From assembly GCA_038257155.1 (NCBI GenBank), contig JBBSJP010000048.1, forward strand, positions 1 to 37,647: 37,647 nucleotides of DNA, given 5' to 3'. The notes beneath the pieces are model-generated. The model did not search any database and had not been told where the DNA came from. It was given only the letters and a program-made list of their open reading frames with translations. Numbering within the stretch: position 1 is the first letter of the stretch; every line of letters begins with the position of its first letter. This DNA is from JANJTY01 sp038257155 (lineage in GTDB: Bacteria; Pseudomonadota; Gammaproteobacteria; Xanthomonadales; Xanthomonadaceae). The position numbers were made by a program, and so were the translations under genes. This document shows, piece after piece, positions 7,420-15,660 of the stretch.

Positions 7420-8568
7420 CCGCTCGAGCTGCAGGGCCGACTGGTCCCAGCTGAAGTTGTTCTCGACCAGTCGCCGCGCGGCGACGGCGAGCCGCAGTCC
7501 GAGCGCTTCATCCGATAGCAGTCGCGCGACCGCGGCACACATCGAATCCGCCTCGTCCGCGACCAGCAGATGCTCACCATGGCGCGCACCGACTGCTTCG
7601 GCGCAGGCCGAGGTGGCAACCACCGGCGTGCCGCTGGCCATGGCTTCGAGCAGCTTCAACTGCTGCCCGGATCCGGCGCGCAGCGGTACCACAGCCACCG
7701 CAGCCTGACACAGGTACGGATGCACATCGGGGACCTGCCCAATCAGATCGATGTTCCCGACATTCGCCGCCAGACGGTGTAGCACAGCCGCAGGGCGCGC
7801 GCCGACCAGGCTGAGCCGCGCCTGCGGCGCCAATTGCGCGAGCCGGGGCAGCACCTCGCGCGCAAACCAGCAGACTGCGTCGATATTGGGAAAGTAGCCA
7901 AGATTGCCAACGAAGACGATGCGCTGGGCGCGCCCACGCGGCGCATGGAAGGAGAAATGCTCCAGATCGACGCCGTTGGCGACCAGATGCAGGTTGGCAA
8001 ATTCTCCTATCGCAGCGCGGTCTGACGCCGAACAGACCGCGGCGGCGGCAACCTGGGTGCACAGTTCCCGCTCGAACTCTCCGAGGCGCTGGGATTCGAT
8101 GCGTGCAAGCAGACCCAGCAGTCCCCGGTCAAACGTCGCGCGCCGCGCCATGTTGAGCGACAGCGCATCAACCAGATCAAGCACGCAGGGAACTCCTGCA
8201 AGCCGCGGCAGCAGGCCACCCAGTCGCGCAAGCTGCAGATGTGCGACATCGAAGTGCGACCCGTCCAGTAGCGCCTCAAGTCCCGCGCTGCGCGGCACGC
8301 CATCGTGCATGGCCACCTGCAGGGGCCGTCGGCCGGCCAGCGCGCGCAGGGCGCCCAGAACCATGCCGATGCGGTTGCGAGGTGCGGCGACGACTCGCTC
8401 GCAGCAGGCCTCCATCTCCTGCCGCCAGCAGGGTTCGGAGGCCTCTGCAAAAGCAAGCAAGGTGATCGAATGGCGGCGAGAGAGCAGCAGAATCTGCTGG
8501 TAGGCGCGCAGTTGGTCTCCGCGCAGCGAGCGTTGTGGAAATCGATTGCTGATGAACAGGACGCGCAT
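7372..8568 (-). CDS. Glycosyltransferase, GT-B fold, group 1/GT4-like
   Basis: The product is 398 residues. The N-terminal half is an acceptor-binding Rossmann domain (MRVLFISNRFP, then RGDQLRAYQ), resembling the sugar transferases found with exopolysaccharide systems. The C-terminal half has the donor-binding GT4 pattern: IVFVGNLGYFPNIDA, VPLRAGSGQQLKLLEAMASGTPVVAT, where the glutamate in LLEAM is the expected nucleotide-contacting residue. It transfers a sugar from a nucleotide donor to a growing lipid-linked glycan on the cytoplasmic face; donor and acceptor are unknown. It runs opposite to its neighbours and its end overlaps the TPR-like gene. It is divergent from the next glycosyltransferase, across 131 bases with no promoter I can identify. 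Confidence 0.9.
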   Translation of the reverse strand: MRVLFISNRFPQRSLRGDQLRAYQQILLLSRRHSITLLAFAEASEPCWRQEMEACCERVVAAPRNRIGMVLGALRALAGRRPLQVAMHDGVPRSAGLEALLDGSHFDVAHLQLARLGGLLPRLAGVPCVLDLVDALSLNMARRATFDRGLLGLLARIESQRLGEFERELCTQVAAAAVCSASDRAAIGEFANLHLVANGVDLEHFSFHAPRGRAQRIVFVGNLGYFPNIDAVCWFAREVLPRLAQLAPQARLSLVGARPAAVLHRLAANVGNIDLIGQVPDVHPYLCQAAVAVVPLRAGSGQQLKLLEAMASGTPVVATSACAEAVGARHGEHLLVADEADSMCAAVARLLSDEALGLRLAVAARRLVENNFSWDQSALQLERLWIAAARPVSRFAVQ

Positions 8569-8699
8569 ACGGTGAATTCTGCGGGATCACGCAGGTGCTG
8601 TGTGCTGGTGATTGACTCGGCCGCTGCGGCACAGACGTCTGGTGCAATGCGTCCGCGGACCCCAGAATCGGCGGCAGCTTCCAAACCTGCAAAGGCACC

Positions 8700-9890
8700 G
8701 TGCGAATCCTGGTCGTCGCCACCAAGTCGCCCTGGCCACCGCGCGACGGCGGTCGCCTGGCCTTGTGGCTCACCCTGCAGGCGCTCAAGGATGCCGGTCA
8801 CGAGCTGATGCTGGTTGCCCCGGCTGACGCCGCAGATGCCGCGACGTCCGCCGCGGTGATCGCATCATTGAAGAGCGTCTGCCTGCCGCACCTGGTGCCA
8901 ACTTCGCGGCGCAGTTGGCTGCATGCCTTCGTCGCGGCACTGCTTCACGGACAGGCACTGAGCATCGCTCGACATCGCCTGCCGGCCGTCGAACAAATGG
9001 TCGCGCGATGCATTGGCGATTGGCGACCGCACGTGCTGCACGCCGAGCAGCTGCAAGCCCTGGCGAACTGCACGCCAGCTGGCAGTGCGGGAGTTCCAGT
9101 CCTGTTGCGCATGCAGAACGTGGAGTCCTCCTTGTGGCGCCAGGTCGCGGGCTCGAATTGGCACCTGTTCCCGCTGGGCATTGAGGCCGTTCGACTGCGG
9201 CATGCGGAGCGACACGCGCTGCGCGATTCAGCGCGAGTCGTTGCACTCACGCAGCGCGATGCCACCTTGTTGCGTGAGATCGGCGGCGACGCAGTGCAGG
9301 ACAGACTTTGCGCGATCGGCCCCGCGTTTCCGGCCGCATTGCCGGCGGCAGCGCCCGTATCCGGATCACCGGCACTGGTGCTTGGCGGAAGCGGCGGCTG
9401 GTTGCCAAACCGCCAGGGCCTCGCCTGGTTTGCAGCTAGGGTTGCGCCCTTGCTGCGGGAAGCGCTTCCCGACCTGCAGATCCATGTCTACGGTGGCGAA
9501 ACCATCGACTTCCCTGATGCCATCTGGCATACCGCTCCAGAGGACGCCCGCGAGGCATTCCCGAGCGGGGCGATCATGGCCCTTCCTCTGCACATCGGTT
9601 CGGGAATCCGTATGCGCATCCTGGAAGCCTGGGCTCGGGGACTACCCGTCGTCGCAACGCGCACCGCAGCCGCCGGCCTGGACGTCGAGTCCGGTCGCGA
9701 GCTGATGCTGGCCGACGCGCCGGAGGAGTTCGTGCAGGCCATCCTGCATCTGGCTGGGAACCCGTCGGCGAGGGATGCGCTCACGGAAGCCGGACGGGCG
9801 TACTTGCGGCGCCACCATGAGGCACGCTCGGTTGCCGCAGCGCTGCTGACGCAATACTCGGCGGCAGTCGGCATCCACGGCGTTGCATGA
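8700..9890 (+). CDS. Glycosyltransferase, GT-B fold, group 1/GT4-like
   Basis: The product is 396 residues, starting at GTG 8700 with an AAAGG stretch about 8 bases upstream. It begins MRILVVATKSPWPPRDGGRL, a usual start for GT4-type enzymes; the donor domain includes LVLGGSGGWLPNRQGLAWFA and GSGIRMRILEAWARGLPVVATRTAAAGL. It is distantly similar in layout to the leftward glycosyltransferase at 7372-8568, so the two may be old paralogues. The next glycosyltransferase overlaps it by four bases (ATGA at 9887-9890), showing translational coupling. Sugar specificity cannot be read from the sequence. Confidence 0.9.
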   Translation: MRILVVATKSPWPPRDGGRLALWLTLQALKDAGHELMLVAPADAADAATSAAVIASLKSVCLPHLVPTSRRSWLHAFVAALLHGQALSIARHRLPAVEQMVARCIGDWRPHVLHAEQLQALANCTPAGSAGVPVLLRMQNVESSLWRQVAGSNWHLFPLGIEAVRLRHAERHALRDSARVVALTQRDATLLREIGGDAVQDRLCAIGPAFPAALPAAAPVSGSPALVLGGSGGWLPNRQGLAWFAARVAPLLREALPDLQIHVYGGETIDFPDAIWHTAPEDAREAFPSGAIMALPLHIGSGIRMRILEAWARGLPVVATRTAAAGLDVESGRELMLADAPEEFVQAILHLAGNPSARDALTEAGRAYLRRHHEARSVAAALLTQYSAAVGIHGVA

Positions 9891-11014
9891 AGATCATGCT
9901 GCTGCCCAATGTGGAAGGCTACGGCGTGCTCAGCATGCAGCGCTACCATGCCGAGCTGGCTCTCGCGTTGCCAACCGTGGCGCCAGCTGCCTGGTCGTTC
10001 GAGTCGATGCGCGTCGAGACCGCCCCGCACTTGGGCCCCACCTGGGGCGGACGCACTGCGCGCCTTCTCACTTACCCGCGCCGGCTGCGGCAGGCGCGCG
10101 CGGACGTGTTTCATATCCTCGACCACAGTCATGCCCACCTGGCGCGCAGCACGCCGCCCTCGCGCACCGTGATGACCTTCCACGACTGCATTCCTCTGCT
10201 TGCAGGGCTCGGGCTGATCGATGTGCCCGTCGCGTGGCGAGCCCGTCGGGGATTTCCCGCCCGGATCCGGCATGCGTCGCGTTGCGCCCGGGTAATCACC
10301 GATTCGGAGGCGACCCGGCAGAACCTGATTGCACTGGGCCATCTTGACCCTGGACGAGTCACTACAATTCCGCTCGGCGTCTCGAAGGTCTTTTCCCCAT
10401 TGCCGCCGGATGGGCGCTTGCCCAGCGAGGAACGCAGCGATGTGCTGCGGCAGTACGCATTGCCCGAGGACTGCCTGCTGCTGGCGCATGTCGGTACGCC
10501 GGGGCGCTACAAGAACGTACCAGGCTTGTTGAAGGTGCTGCGGGCCTTGCTGGACGATGCATCGCTCGGCCCACGGGTTCACCTGATCCGGGTTGGCGCA
10601 GCGTTCACAGATGACGAGCAGGATCAGGTGCAAGCGCTCGAACTCGGGGGGCGGATTACCGCCGCCGGCCATGTGCCAGGTGATGCCGCGCTGGCTCGAA
10701 TCTACCGCGCCGCCGACCTGCTGCTGTTTCCATCCCTGTGGGAAGGATTTGGCTGGCCGCCGCTGGAGGCAATGGCCTGCGGCACCCCTCCCGTCACATC
10801 GAACGCGGGCGCACTACCCGAGGTAATCGGCGACGTTACGCCAATGGCCGCGGCGAATGACAGCGACGCATTGGCCGCGATAGCCAGGATGCTGCTGATC
10901 CAACCGGACACTTACCGGCATGCTATCGACCAGGGGCTGGCGCGGGCGGCCACGTTTGGCTGGGACGACTGCGCGCGCAGGGTCTGCGCGGTATACGCAA
11001 GCCTCCACGAGTGA
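9887..11014 (+). CDS. Glycosyltransferase, GT4 family with EX7E motif
   Basis: The product is 375 residues of the GT-B fold. The EX7E motif of retaining GT4 enzymes is present in WEGFGWPPLEAMACGTPPV, followed by SNAGALPEVIGD. Upstream are LAHVGTPGRYKNV (phosphate-binding start of the donor domain), TFHDCIPLL and VITDSEATRQNL, a pattern common in mannosyl- or rhamnosyltransferases of O-antigen clusters. Together with gmd next door a mannose, rhamnose or fucose type donor is plausible, but this is inference. The start overlaps the preceding stop by four bases, and a bidirectional terminator-like hairpin follows at 11040-11060. Confidence 0.92.
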   Translation: MKIMLLPNVEGYGVLSMQRYHAELALALPTVAPAAWSFESMRVETAPHLGPTWGGRTARLLTYPRRLRQARADVFHILDHSHAHLARSTPPSRTVMTFHDCIPLLAGLGLIDVPVAWRARRGFPARIRHASRCARVITDSEATRQNLIALGHLDPGRVTTIPLGVSKVFSPLPPDGRLPSEERSDVLRQYALPEDCLLLAHVGTPGRYKNVPGLLKVLRALLDDASLGPRVHLIRVGAAFTDDEQDQVQALELGGRITAAGHVPGDAALARIYRAADLLLFPSLWEGFGWPPLEAMACGTPPVTSNAGALPEVIGDVTPMAAANDSDALAAIARMLLIQPDTYRHAIDQGLARAATFGWDDCARRVCAVYASLHE

Positions 11015-11039
11015 ACTCAGCCGAACCGGGCAACGCAAA

Positions 11040-11060
11040 GCGTGTCGAGGACCGACACGC
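11040..11060. terminator. Bidirectional terminator-like hairpin
   Basis: GCGTGTCG at 11040-11047 pairs perfectly with CGACACGC at 11053-11060 around a 5-base loop. It lies almost midway between two convergent stops (11014 and 11089). Read leftward, the hairpin is followed by TTT; read rightward there is no T run. The symmetry and placement suggest it separates convergent glycosyltransferase and gmd transcripts. Confidence 0.5.
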
Positions 11061-11088
11061 AGCAGCCTGGGAAAACTGCGCACGTGGA

Positions 11089-12228
11089 CTACCTTCCGGC
11101 GCACTCCGCGAGTGTCCCAGTGACTTCCGCACCTTCCGCGTCGCGCACCAACAGCTCGCGTCTGGCCAGCACAAGATCGTGCGCCACCATCTCCTTCACA
11201 AGTGCTTCAAATCCGGTGCGCGGCGACCAACCCAGCGTGTCGCGCGCCTTGCGCGCATCGCCCAGCAGGTTTGGCACCTCGGTGGGTCGCAGGTGGCGTG
11301 CATCAACGCGCACCACGACCTGACCGATCCGCGCCTTGCTGCCGTCCCGCAGCGAATCCACGCATGCAATCTCATCGCAACCGCCGCCCTGCCAGCGCAA
11401 GCCGATGCCGAGCTGGGCGGCAGCGGTCTCGACGAAGTAGCGCACCGAATGCTGCTCGCCGGTCGCGATGACGTAATCGCTGGGCTGCGACTGCTGCAGC
11501 ATCAGCCACTGCGCCTCGACATAGTCCCGCGCATGGCCCCAGTCGCGCCGCGCGTCCAGATTTCCCAGATGCACGCACTCCTGCAGCCCGAGGTGGATGC
11601 GCGCCATGGCCCGCGTGATCTTGCGCGACACGAAGGTCTCGCCGCGCCTGGGCGACTCGTGGTTGAACAGGATGCCATTGCAGGCGAACAGGCCATAGGC
11701 GGCACGATAATTGACCACTGCCCAATGCGCAGCCAGCTTGGCGATGCCATAGGGTGAGCGCGGCTGGAACGGCGTCGACTCGGACTGCGGCACACTTGCC
11801 GTATCACCAAACATTTCCGACGTGGACGCCTGGTAGAAACGGGTCCTGGCGCCCAGCCCGAGAGTGCGGATCGCTTCGAGCAGACGCACGACGCCCAAGG
11901 TATTGCAGTCGATGGTGTATTCGGGAATCTGGAACGACACCGCCACGTGGCTCTGCGCGCCAAGGTTGTAGACCTCATCCGGCTGCACGCTTTCCACGAT
12001 TCGCGAAAGATTGGACGCATCACCCAGGTCACCGTGATGCAGGGTGAAGTGCGGGTCGTCCACCGGCGGGTCTGCCGACAGGTGACCAATCCGGTCCGTG
12101 TTGAAGGATGAGGCGTGCCGGGTAATCCCGTGCACATCGTAGTTCTTGCTCAGCAGCAGCTCGGCGAGGTAAGCGCCGTCCTGACCGGAAATGCCGGTGA
12201 TCAGTGCGGTTTTCCTGGCCTTCGTCAC
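11089..12228 (-). CDS. gmd: GDP-mannose 4,6-dehydratase
   Basis: Converts GDP-D-mannose to GDP-4-keto-6-deoxy-D-mannose, the precursor of GDP-fucose, GDP-rhamnose, GDP-perosamine and related sugars, in the cytoplasm. The product is 379 residues, close to the family's usual ~370. Seen directly: the NAD(P)-binding glycine motif TGISGQDGAYL (11-21), DLGD, the RHASSFNTDRI loop, STSEMFG with catalytic Thr/Ser-Glu (135-141), SPYGIAK with the Tyr160/Lys164 pair, and NHESPRRGETFVSRKI. I chose GTG at 12228 because GAGGAAG lies 6 bases upstream and the family N-terminus starts there; the open frame continues 48 codons upstream without homology-like sequence. No dedicated partner such as fcl or rmd is obvious, though the SDR at 12502 might act on the product. 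Confidence 0.95.
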   Translation of the reverse strand: MTKARKTALITGISGQDGAYLAELLLSKNYDVHGITRHASSFNTDRIGHLSADPPVDDPHFTLHHGDLGDASNLSRIVESVQPDEVYNLGAQSHVAVSFQIPEYTIDCNTLGVVRLLEAIRTLGLGARTRFYQASTSEMFGDTASVPQSESTPFQPRSPYGIAKLAAHWAVVNYRAAYGLFACNGILFNHESPRRGETFVSRKITRAMARIHLGLQECVHLGNLDARRDWGHARDYVEAQWLMLQQSQPSDYVIATGEQHSVRYFVETAAAQLGIGLRWQGGGCDEIACVDSLRDGSKARIGQVVVRVDARHLRPTEVPNLLGDARKARDTLGWSPRTGFEALVKEMVAHDLVLARRELLVRDAEGAEVTGTLAECAGR

Positions 12229-12501
12229 GTCGCTTCCTCGGCTTGTTGCGATCCGCTCAGGCGACGCGAATGCGGCCTTGAAACGATTGCAGAGGCGCCC
12301 AGCGCTGTCAATGGCGACACACGGGGCAGAGTCATTCAGATTGCCTCTGGGGCGAGCGTCTGGTCGCAGCACTGAGGAAACGGCCTCATCGCCTCTCGGC
12401 AGTCCGTGCCTTGCTGAAATGGCGTTGCCATTGGCCGCTGCGATGCGCAGAATCGGCGCTTCGCGATAAGCGTCAGGCTGCTGCGTCGGGAGTTGCCAGT
12501 C
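12229..12501. other. Divergent intergenic region between gmd and the SDR gene
   Basis: This 273-base spacer should carry the promoters of both flanking genes. It contains GAGGAAG (Shine-Dalgarno for gmd, leftward), GGGAG at 12488-12492 (for the rightward SDR) and a small perfect inverted repeat AATGGC-GTT-GCCATT at about 12418-12432. I see no convincing -35/-10 pair, and the open frames inside look like chance. Confidence 0.4.
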
Positions 12502-13473
12502 ATGCAGATCACCGTGATCGGGGGCAGCGGGTTCATCGGCTCACGCTTGGTCGCGCGCCTGCTCGTTGCCGGTCATCGGGTTCGCATCTTCGACAAGGCC
12601 CCGAGTGTCGCGCATCCGGAGTTCGCCACGCTTGGCGATGTGCGCGATGCCGCAGCCGTATCGCGCGCCTTGGCCGATTGCGACTGCGTGTTCGATCTGG
12701 CGGCAGAGCATGGCGACGATGTCAGGCCAACATCACGGTACTTCGACGTCAATGCAGGCGGAGCCCGCAACATCGTGCAGGCTGCTGAAGCGGCAGGCGT
12801 CGCACGCATCGTGTTCACCAGCTCGGTGGCGGTGTATGGATTGCGCCAGCCAATGGCGGACGAGACCACCACGCCGCAACCCGGCAACAGCTACGCGCGC
12901 AGCAAGCTGGAGGCCGAGGCGCATTATCGCCGCTGGGCGGCGCGCGAAGCTGGGCGCTCGCTGGTGCTGGTGCGGCCCTGCGTGGTGTTCGGGGAAGGCA
13001 ATCGAGGCAATGTCCACACCCTGGTGGAACAGCTGCGGCGCCGGCGCTTCGTGATGGCCGGACGCGGCGACAACTGCAAGTCCATCGCCTACGTGGAGAA
13101 TGTTGCGGACTTCCTGCAGATGCAGTTGCATGCCGGCCCTGGCGTGCACCTGTTCAACTATGCCGACAAACCCGACCTCAGCACCGCCGCACTGGTGCGA
13201 ATCATCACCGAAATGCTGCCCGCGCGCCGAGCACCAGCGATTCACCTGCCCTACCCTGTCGCGCTGACGGGCGGCTACGTGTTCGACGCCATTGCCGCCA
13301 TTACAGGACGTCCGACGACGATCAGCAGCGCGCGCATCCGCAAGTTCTGTGCCGAGACCACGATCGCGACCGCTGAACTGCAGCGCAGCGGCTTTCAGGC
13401 GCGCTACACGCTGCACGAAGGTTTGTCACGGACGGTATCGAGCCTGCAGCCCGAAAGCGATCGCACCTGCTGA
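12502..13473 (+). CDS. NAD-dependent epimerase/dehydratase (extended SDR)
   Basis: The product is 323 residues from the ATG at 12502, which has GGGAG nine bases upstream; a TTG three codons earlier is less likely. It has the nucleotide-binding GGSGFIG motif (7-13), the acidic DVRD position, SSVAVYG (107-113) and the YARSK catalytic pair (Tyr131, Lys135), all typical of extended short-chain dehydrogenases acting on nucleotide sugars. The C-terminal substrate domain is not distinctive enough to name an epimerase, dehydratase or reductase. Flanked by gmd and a flippase, it most likely modifies a nucleotide sugar or lipid-linked sugar for the surface glycan; reduction or epimerisation of the Gmd product is one possibility. 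Confidence 0.9.
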   Translation: MQITVIGGSGFIGSRLVARLLVAGHRVRIFDKAPSVAHPEFATLGDVRDAAAVSRALADCDCVFDLAAEHGDDVRPTSRYFDVNAGGARNIVQAAEAAGVARIVFTSSVAVYGLRQPMADETTTPQPGNSYARSKLEAEAHYRRWAAREAGRSLVLVRPCVVFGEGNRGNVHTLVEQLRRRRFVMAGRGDNCKSIAYVENVADFLQMQLHAGPGVHLFNYADKPDLSTAALVRIITEMLPARRAPAIHLPYPVALTGGYVFDAIAAITGRPTTISSARIRKFCAETTIATAELQRSGFQARYTLHEGLSRTVSSLQPESDRTC

Positions 13474-13496
13474 CCTGTCGCCCGCCGGAGTGTTCC

Positions 13497-14747
13497 ATGC
13501 CCCGCCTGCAGCCCATGTCGCGCCTCGCTGCAAACATTCTCTCGAGCTACGGGTACTTCGCACTGGCGGCACTCATCACCCTCTTCGTGGTGCCGATCTA
13601 TGTGCATACCTTGGGCGCCACCCAGTGGGGCACCGTTGCGCTCTGCCTGACTTTCCAGGGACTGCTGTTTGCAATCGATGTGACGCTTGGCCCCTTGATG
13701 CTGCGAGACGTTGCGCGCGCCAGCCAGGCCGGGCAGTTGCACGCGGTCTTCAGGCATTTCCTGCGGCGCTACGGCGGCATTGCCCTGCTCGTGTTCGTCA
13801 TCGGGCAGGCGACGGCTTCCTGGCTTGCGGATACACCTGAGCAGACCTGGGCTCTTCGTCTCGCCCTGCTGCAGTTCCTGTTTCAGTTCTCCAACAATGC
13901 CGCACTGGGGCTGTGGCATGGGCAGCAGCGGCAGGGTTTTGCCAATGCGCGCCTGGCTGGTTTTGCCCTGGCCAAGCACGCTGCGGCCGTGTTGCTGGTG
14001 ACCCAGGCTGATGCCACGGCAATCGCCTTTTTCATTCCATTCGTGGTGATCGCCGCGATCGAGTTTGTCCTTAACCTGCGTCGCGTGCGACACGATCTTG
14101 CCGCGCTGCCCGACACGCCGGGCAGTGCGGCCGCGCCAACACCCTGGCGAGCCGGCGTGCTGTTCGTCGTGGCCGCTGCGCTGGGCATGTGCTCTGCCCA
14201 TATAGATCGCGTTTTCCTGTCCCTGCATCTGCCGCCAGAGCAGTTCGGTATCTATTTCCTGATTTGCAGCTTGATGCTGTCGCTGTTGCATCTGCAGCTG
14301 CCCATCCAGCGAGCTTTCTTGCCGCCTATGGCTACCACCGACTCGCCGCGAACGGTCGGCGCTGCGATGCTGCGGACCTCGATGCTGCTGCTGGTGCTGC
14401 CCTGCCTGCTGCTGGCACTGATCCCGGAACGCTTGCTGATGCTCTGGCTGGGAGATGCTTCCATCGCTGCCACTGCAGCCGAACCGCTGCGCCTGCTTCT
14501 GGTCGCAGCAGCGCTCAATGCATTGTATGGACCCAGCAGTGCGCTGCTGTTGCGTCAGCACCGCTACGCCCTGATGACGGTGATCCATGCCAGCACGCTA
14601 GGCGTACAACTGCTGGTGCTGATCTTGCTGACACCCTCTCTGGGAATGACCGCAGGTGCATTGGCCTGGATTGGGTGCGGCTTGGTACAGCTGGCATGGA
14701 TTGCATGGATCCATCGGCATGCTCCAGACGCAAAACCCCACGTTTAG
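13497..14747 (+). CDS. Polysaccharide flippase (Wzx-like, MOP superfamily)
   Basis: The product is 416 residues with about 12 predicted membrane helices. The N-terminal layout (NILSSYGYFALAALITLFVVPIYVHTLGATQWGTVAL) is typical of oligosaccharide flippases of the Polysacc_synt family, which move undecaprenyl-diphosphate-linked glycan repeat units to the periplasmic face. A Shine-Dalgarno CCGGAG lies 6 bases upstream of the ATG. Together with the O-antigen ligase/polymerase-like gene this gives the core of a Wzx/Wzy-style export route. The gene ends TAG at 14745-14747, and those bases also hold the stop of the convergent trxC gene (TAA, 14744-14746 on the other strand). No separate terminator fits between the genes. 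Confidence 0.9.
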   Translation: MPRLQPMSRLAANILSSYGYFALAALITLFVVPIYVHTLGATQWGTVALCLTFQGLLFAIDVTLGPLMLRDVARASQAGQLHAVFRHFLRRYGGIALLVFVIGQATASWLADTPEQTWALRLALLQFLFQFSNNAALGLWHGQQRQGFANARLAGFALAKHAAAVLLVTQADATAIAFFIPFVVIAAIEFVLNLRRVRHDLAALPDTPGSAAAPTPWRAGVLFVVAAALGMCSAHIDRVFLSLHLPPEQFGIYFLICSLMLSLLHLQLPIQRAFLPPMATTDSPRTVGAAMLRTSMLLLVLPCLLLALIPERLLMLWLGDASIAATAAEPLRLLLVAAALNALYGPSSALLLRQHRYALMTVIHASTLGVQLLVLILLTPSLGMTAGALAWIGCGLVQLAWIAWIHRHAPDAKPHV

Positions 14748-15184
14748 GCCGTCAGCGATTCATAGGCAAAGCGGAAGATCTCGCCGGCTCCCATCGCGCC
14801 ACTGTGCCGCGCGATCTCCTTGCCATCGCGAAACACGATCAGGGTGGGAATGCTGCGAATGCCGAAGCGCGCACCCAGCTGCGGATTGGCTTCGGCGTCG
14901 ATCTTGGCAAGACGGATCTTTGGCTCCATGCGCGCGGCGGCGTTTTCGAACTGCGGCGCCATGGCACGACAAGGGCCGCACCAGGGTGCCCAGAAATCCA
15001 CCAGCAGCGGAATCTCGGAGCGGGTCAGATGGGCTTCGAAGCTGGCCGTATCCATCGCCAGCGAGGCGCCGGTAAACAAGGGCTTGCTGCAGCGACCGCA
15101 CTGCGGGCCGTCTTCCAGACGCGCCTCGGGCACGCGGTTCGGTGCGTTGCAGTGCGGACAGACGATCTGGATGACCTCGCTCAT
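14744..15184 (-). CDS. trxC: Thioredoxin 2 (zinc-finger thioredoxin)
   Basis: The product is 146 residues. An N-terminal zinc-binding module with CPHC (Cys9, Cys12) and CGRC (Cys29, Cys32) precedes a thioredoxin fold with active site WCGPC (Cys69, Cys72) and the cis-proline loop SIPT. This is the Trx2 architecture and length. It reduces protein disulfides and, in principle, protein or small-molecule persulfides in the cytoplasm. The start at 15184 overlaps the OsmC stop (ATGA), and it is the last gene of the leftward sulfide/RND operon, so a role in persulfide reduction is a reasonable inference. The open frame runs further upstream, but that part is the antisense-frame shadow of the OsmC gene. 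Confidence 0.93.
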   Translation of the reverse strand: MSEVIQIVCPHCNAPNRVPEARLEDGPQCGRCSKPLFTGASLAMDTASFEAHLTRSEIPLLVDFWAPWCGPCRAMAPQFENAAARMEPKIRLAKIDAEANPQLGARFGIRSIPTLIVFRDGKEIARHSGAMGAGEIFRFAYESLTA

Positions 15185-15660
15185 GCGCCACCCTCGAAGC
15201 TCTTGTCGCCGAGCAACACGCGGCCATCGCCGTCCTTCACCGTCACGTCTACCTCGATTCCGTCGCGCACGCTCTGAGTGACCACGCAGTAGTTCTCGAA
15301 GGTTTCCAGAATGCGCTCGAGATTGTCGTGGCTGCCAGCGTGCTTGGATAGGTTGATCTCGACCCAGGCCTTGGGAATACGCCAGCGTCCATCGGCATTG
15401 CGCTCGGCGCGCGCCGTGATCACGGTGCGGATCGGCCCGGGCGTGTTCTTGAATTTGCGCATCGCGAACAGCAGGCTGGCTGAAAGGCAATTCGCCACTG
15501 ACGTCAGCAACAGGCGCGACGGATTCGGGCCGTGATCCTGTCCCAGCGGCGGCGGCTCGTCGGTGGTCAGCGCGTCGAGGTCGGTACCGTCGAAGCTGAC
15601 GCGAAACGTGTAGCCATCCTCGAGGTCAAGGGTGATGCGGATTTCGTCGGATTCACTCAT
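15181..15660 (-). CDS. OsmC family protein
   Basis: The product is 159 residues of the OsmC/Ohr fold, with the two redox cysteines at expected places: Cys58 in SVANCLSASLLFAM and Cys125 in FENYCVVTQSVR. OsmC and Ohr proteins reduce organic hydroperoxides through these cysteines using dithiol donors; this divergent member resembles small YhfA-like OsmC proteins, whose substrates are poorly known. Its start overlaps the RND pump stop (ATGA) and its stop overlaps trxC, so pump, OsmC and thioredoxin are translated as a coupled set. In this operon it may act on organic persulfides or peroxides formed during sulfide oxidation, with TrxC as reductant; that is inference. Confidence 0.9.
   Translation of the reverse strand: MSESDEIRITLDLEDGYTFRVSFDGTDLDALTTDEPPPLGQDHGPNPSRLLLTSVANCLSASLLFAMRKFKNTPGPIRTVITARAERNADGRWRIPKAWVEINLSKHAGSHDNLERILETFENYCVVTQSVRDGIEVDVTVKDGDGRVLLGDKSFEGGA

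Noticed and set aside
12301..12372. Upstream extension of gmd to the ATG at 12372
   Set aside because: The extra 48 residues have no dehydratase-like sequence, while the GTG at 12228 has a good Shine-Dalgarno and gives the normal family N-terminus.
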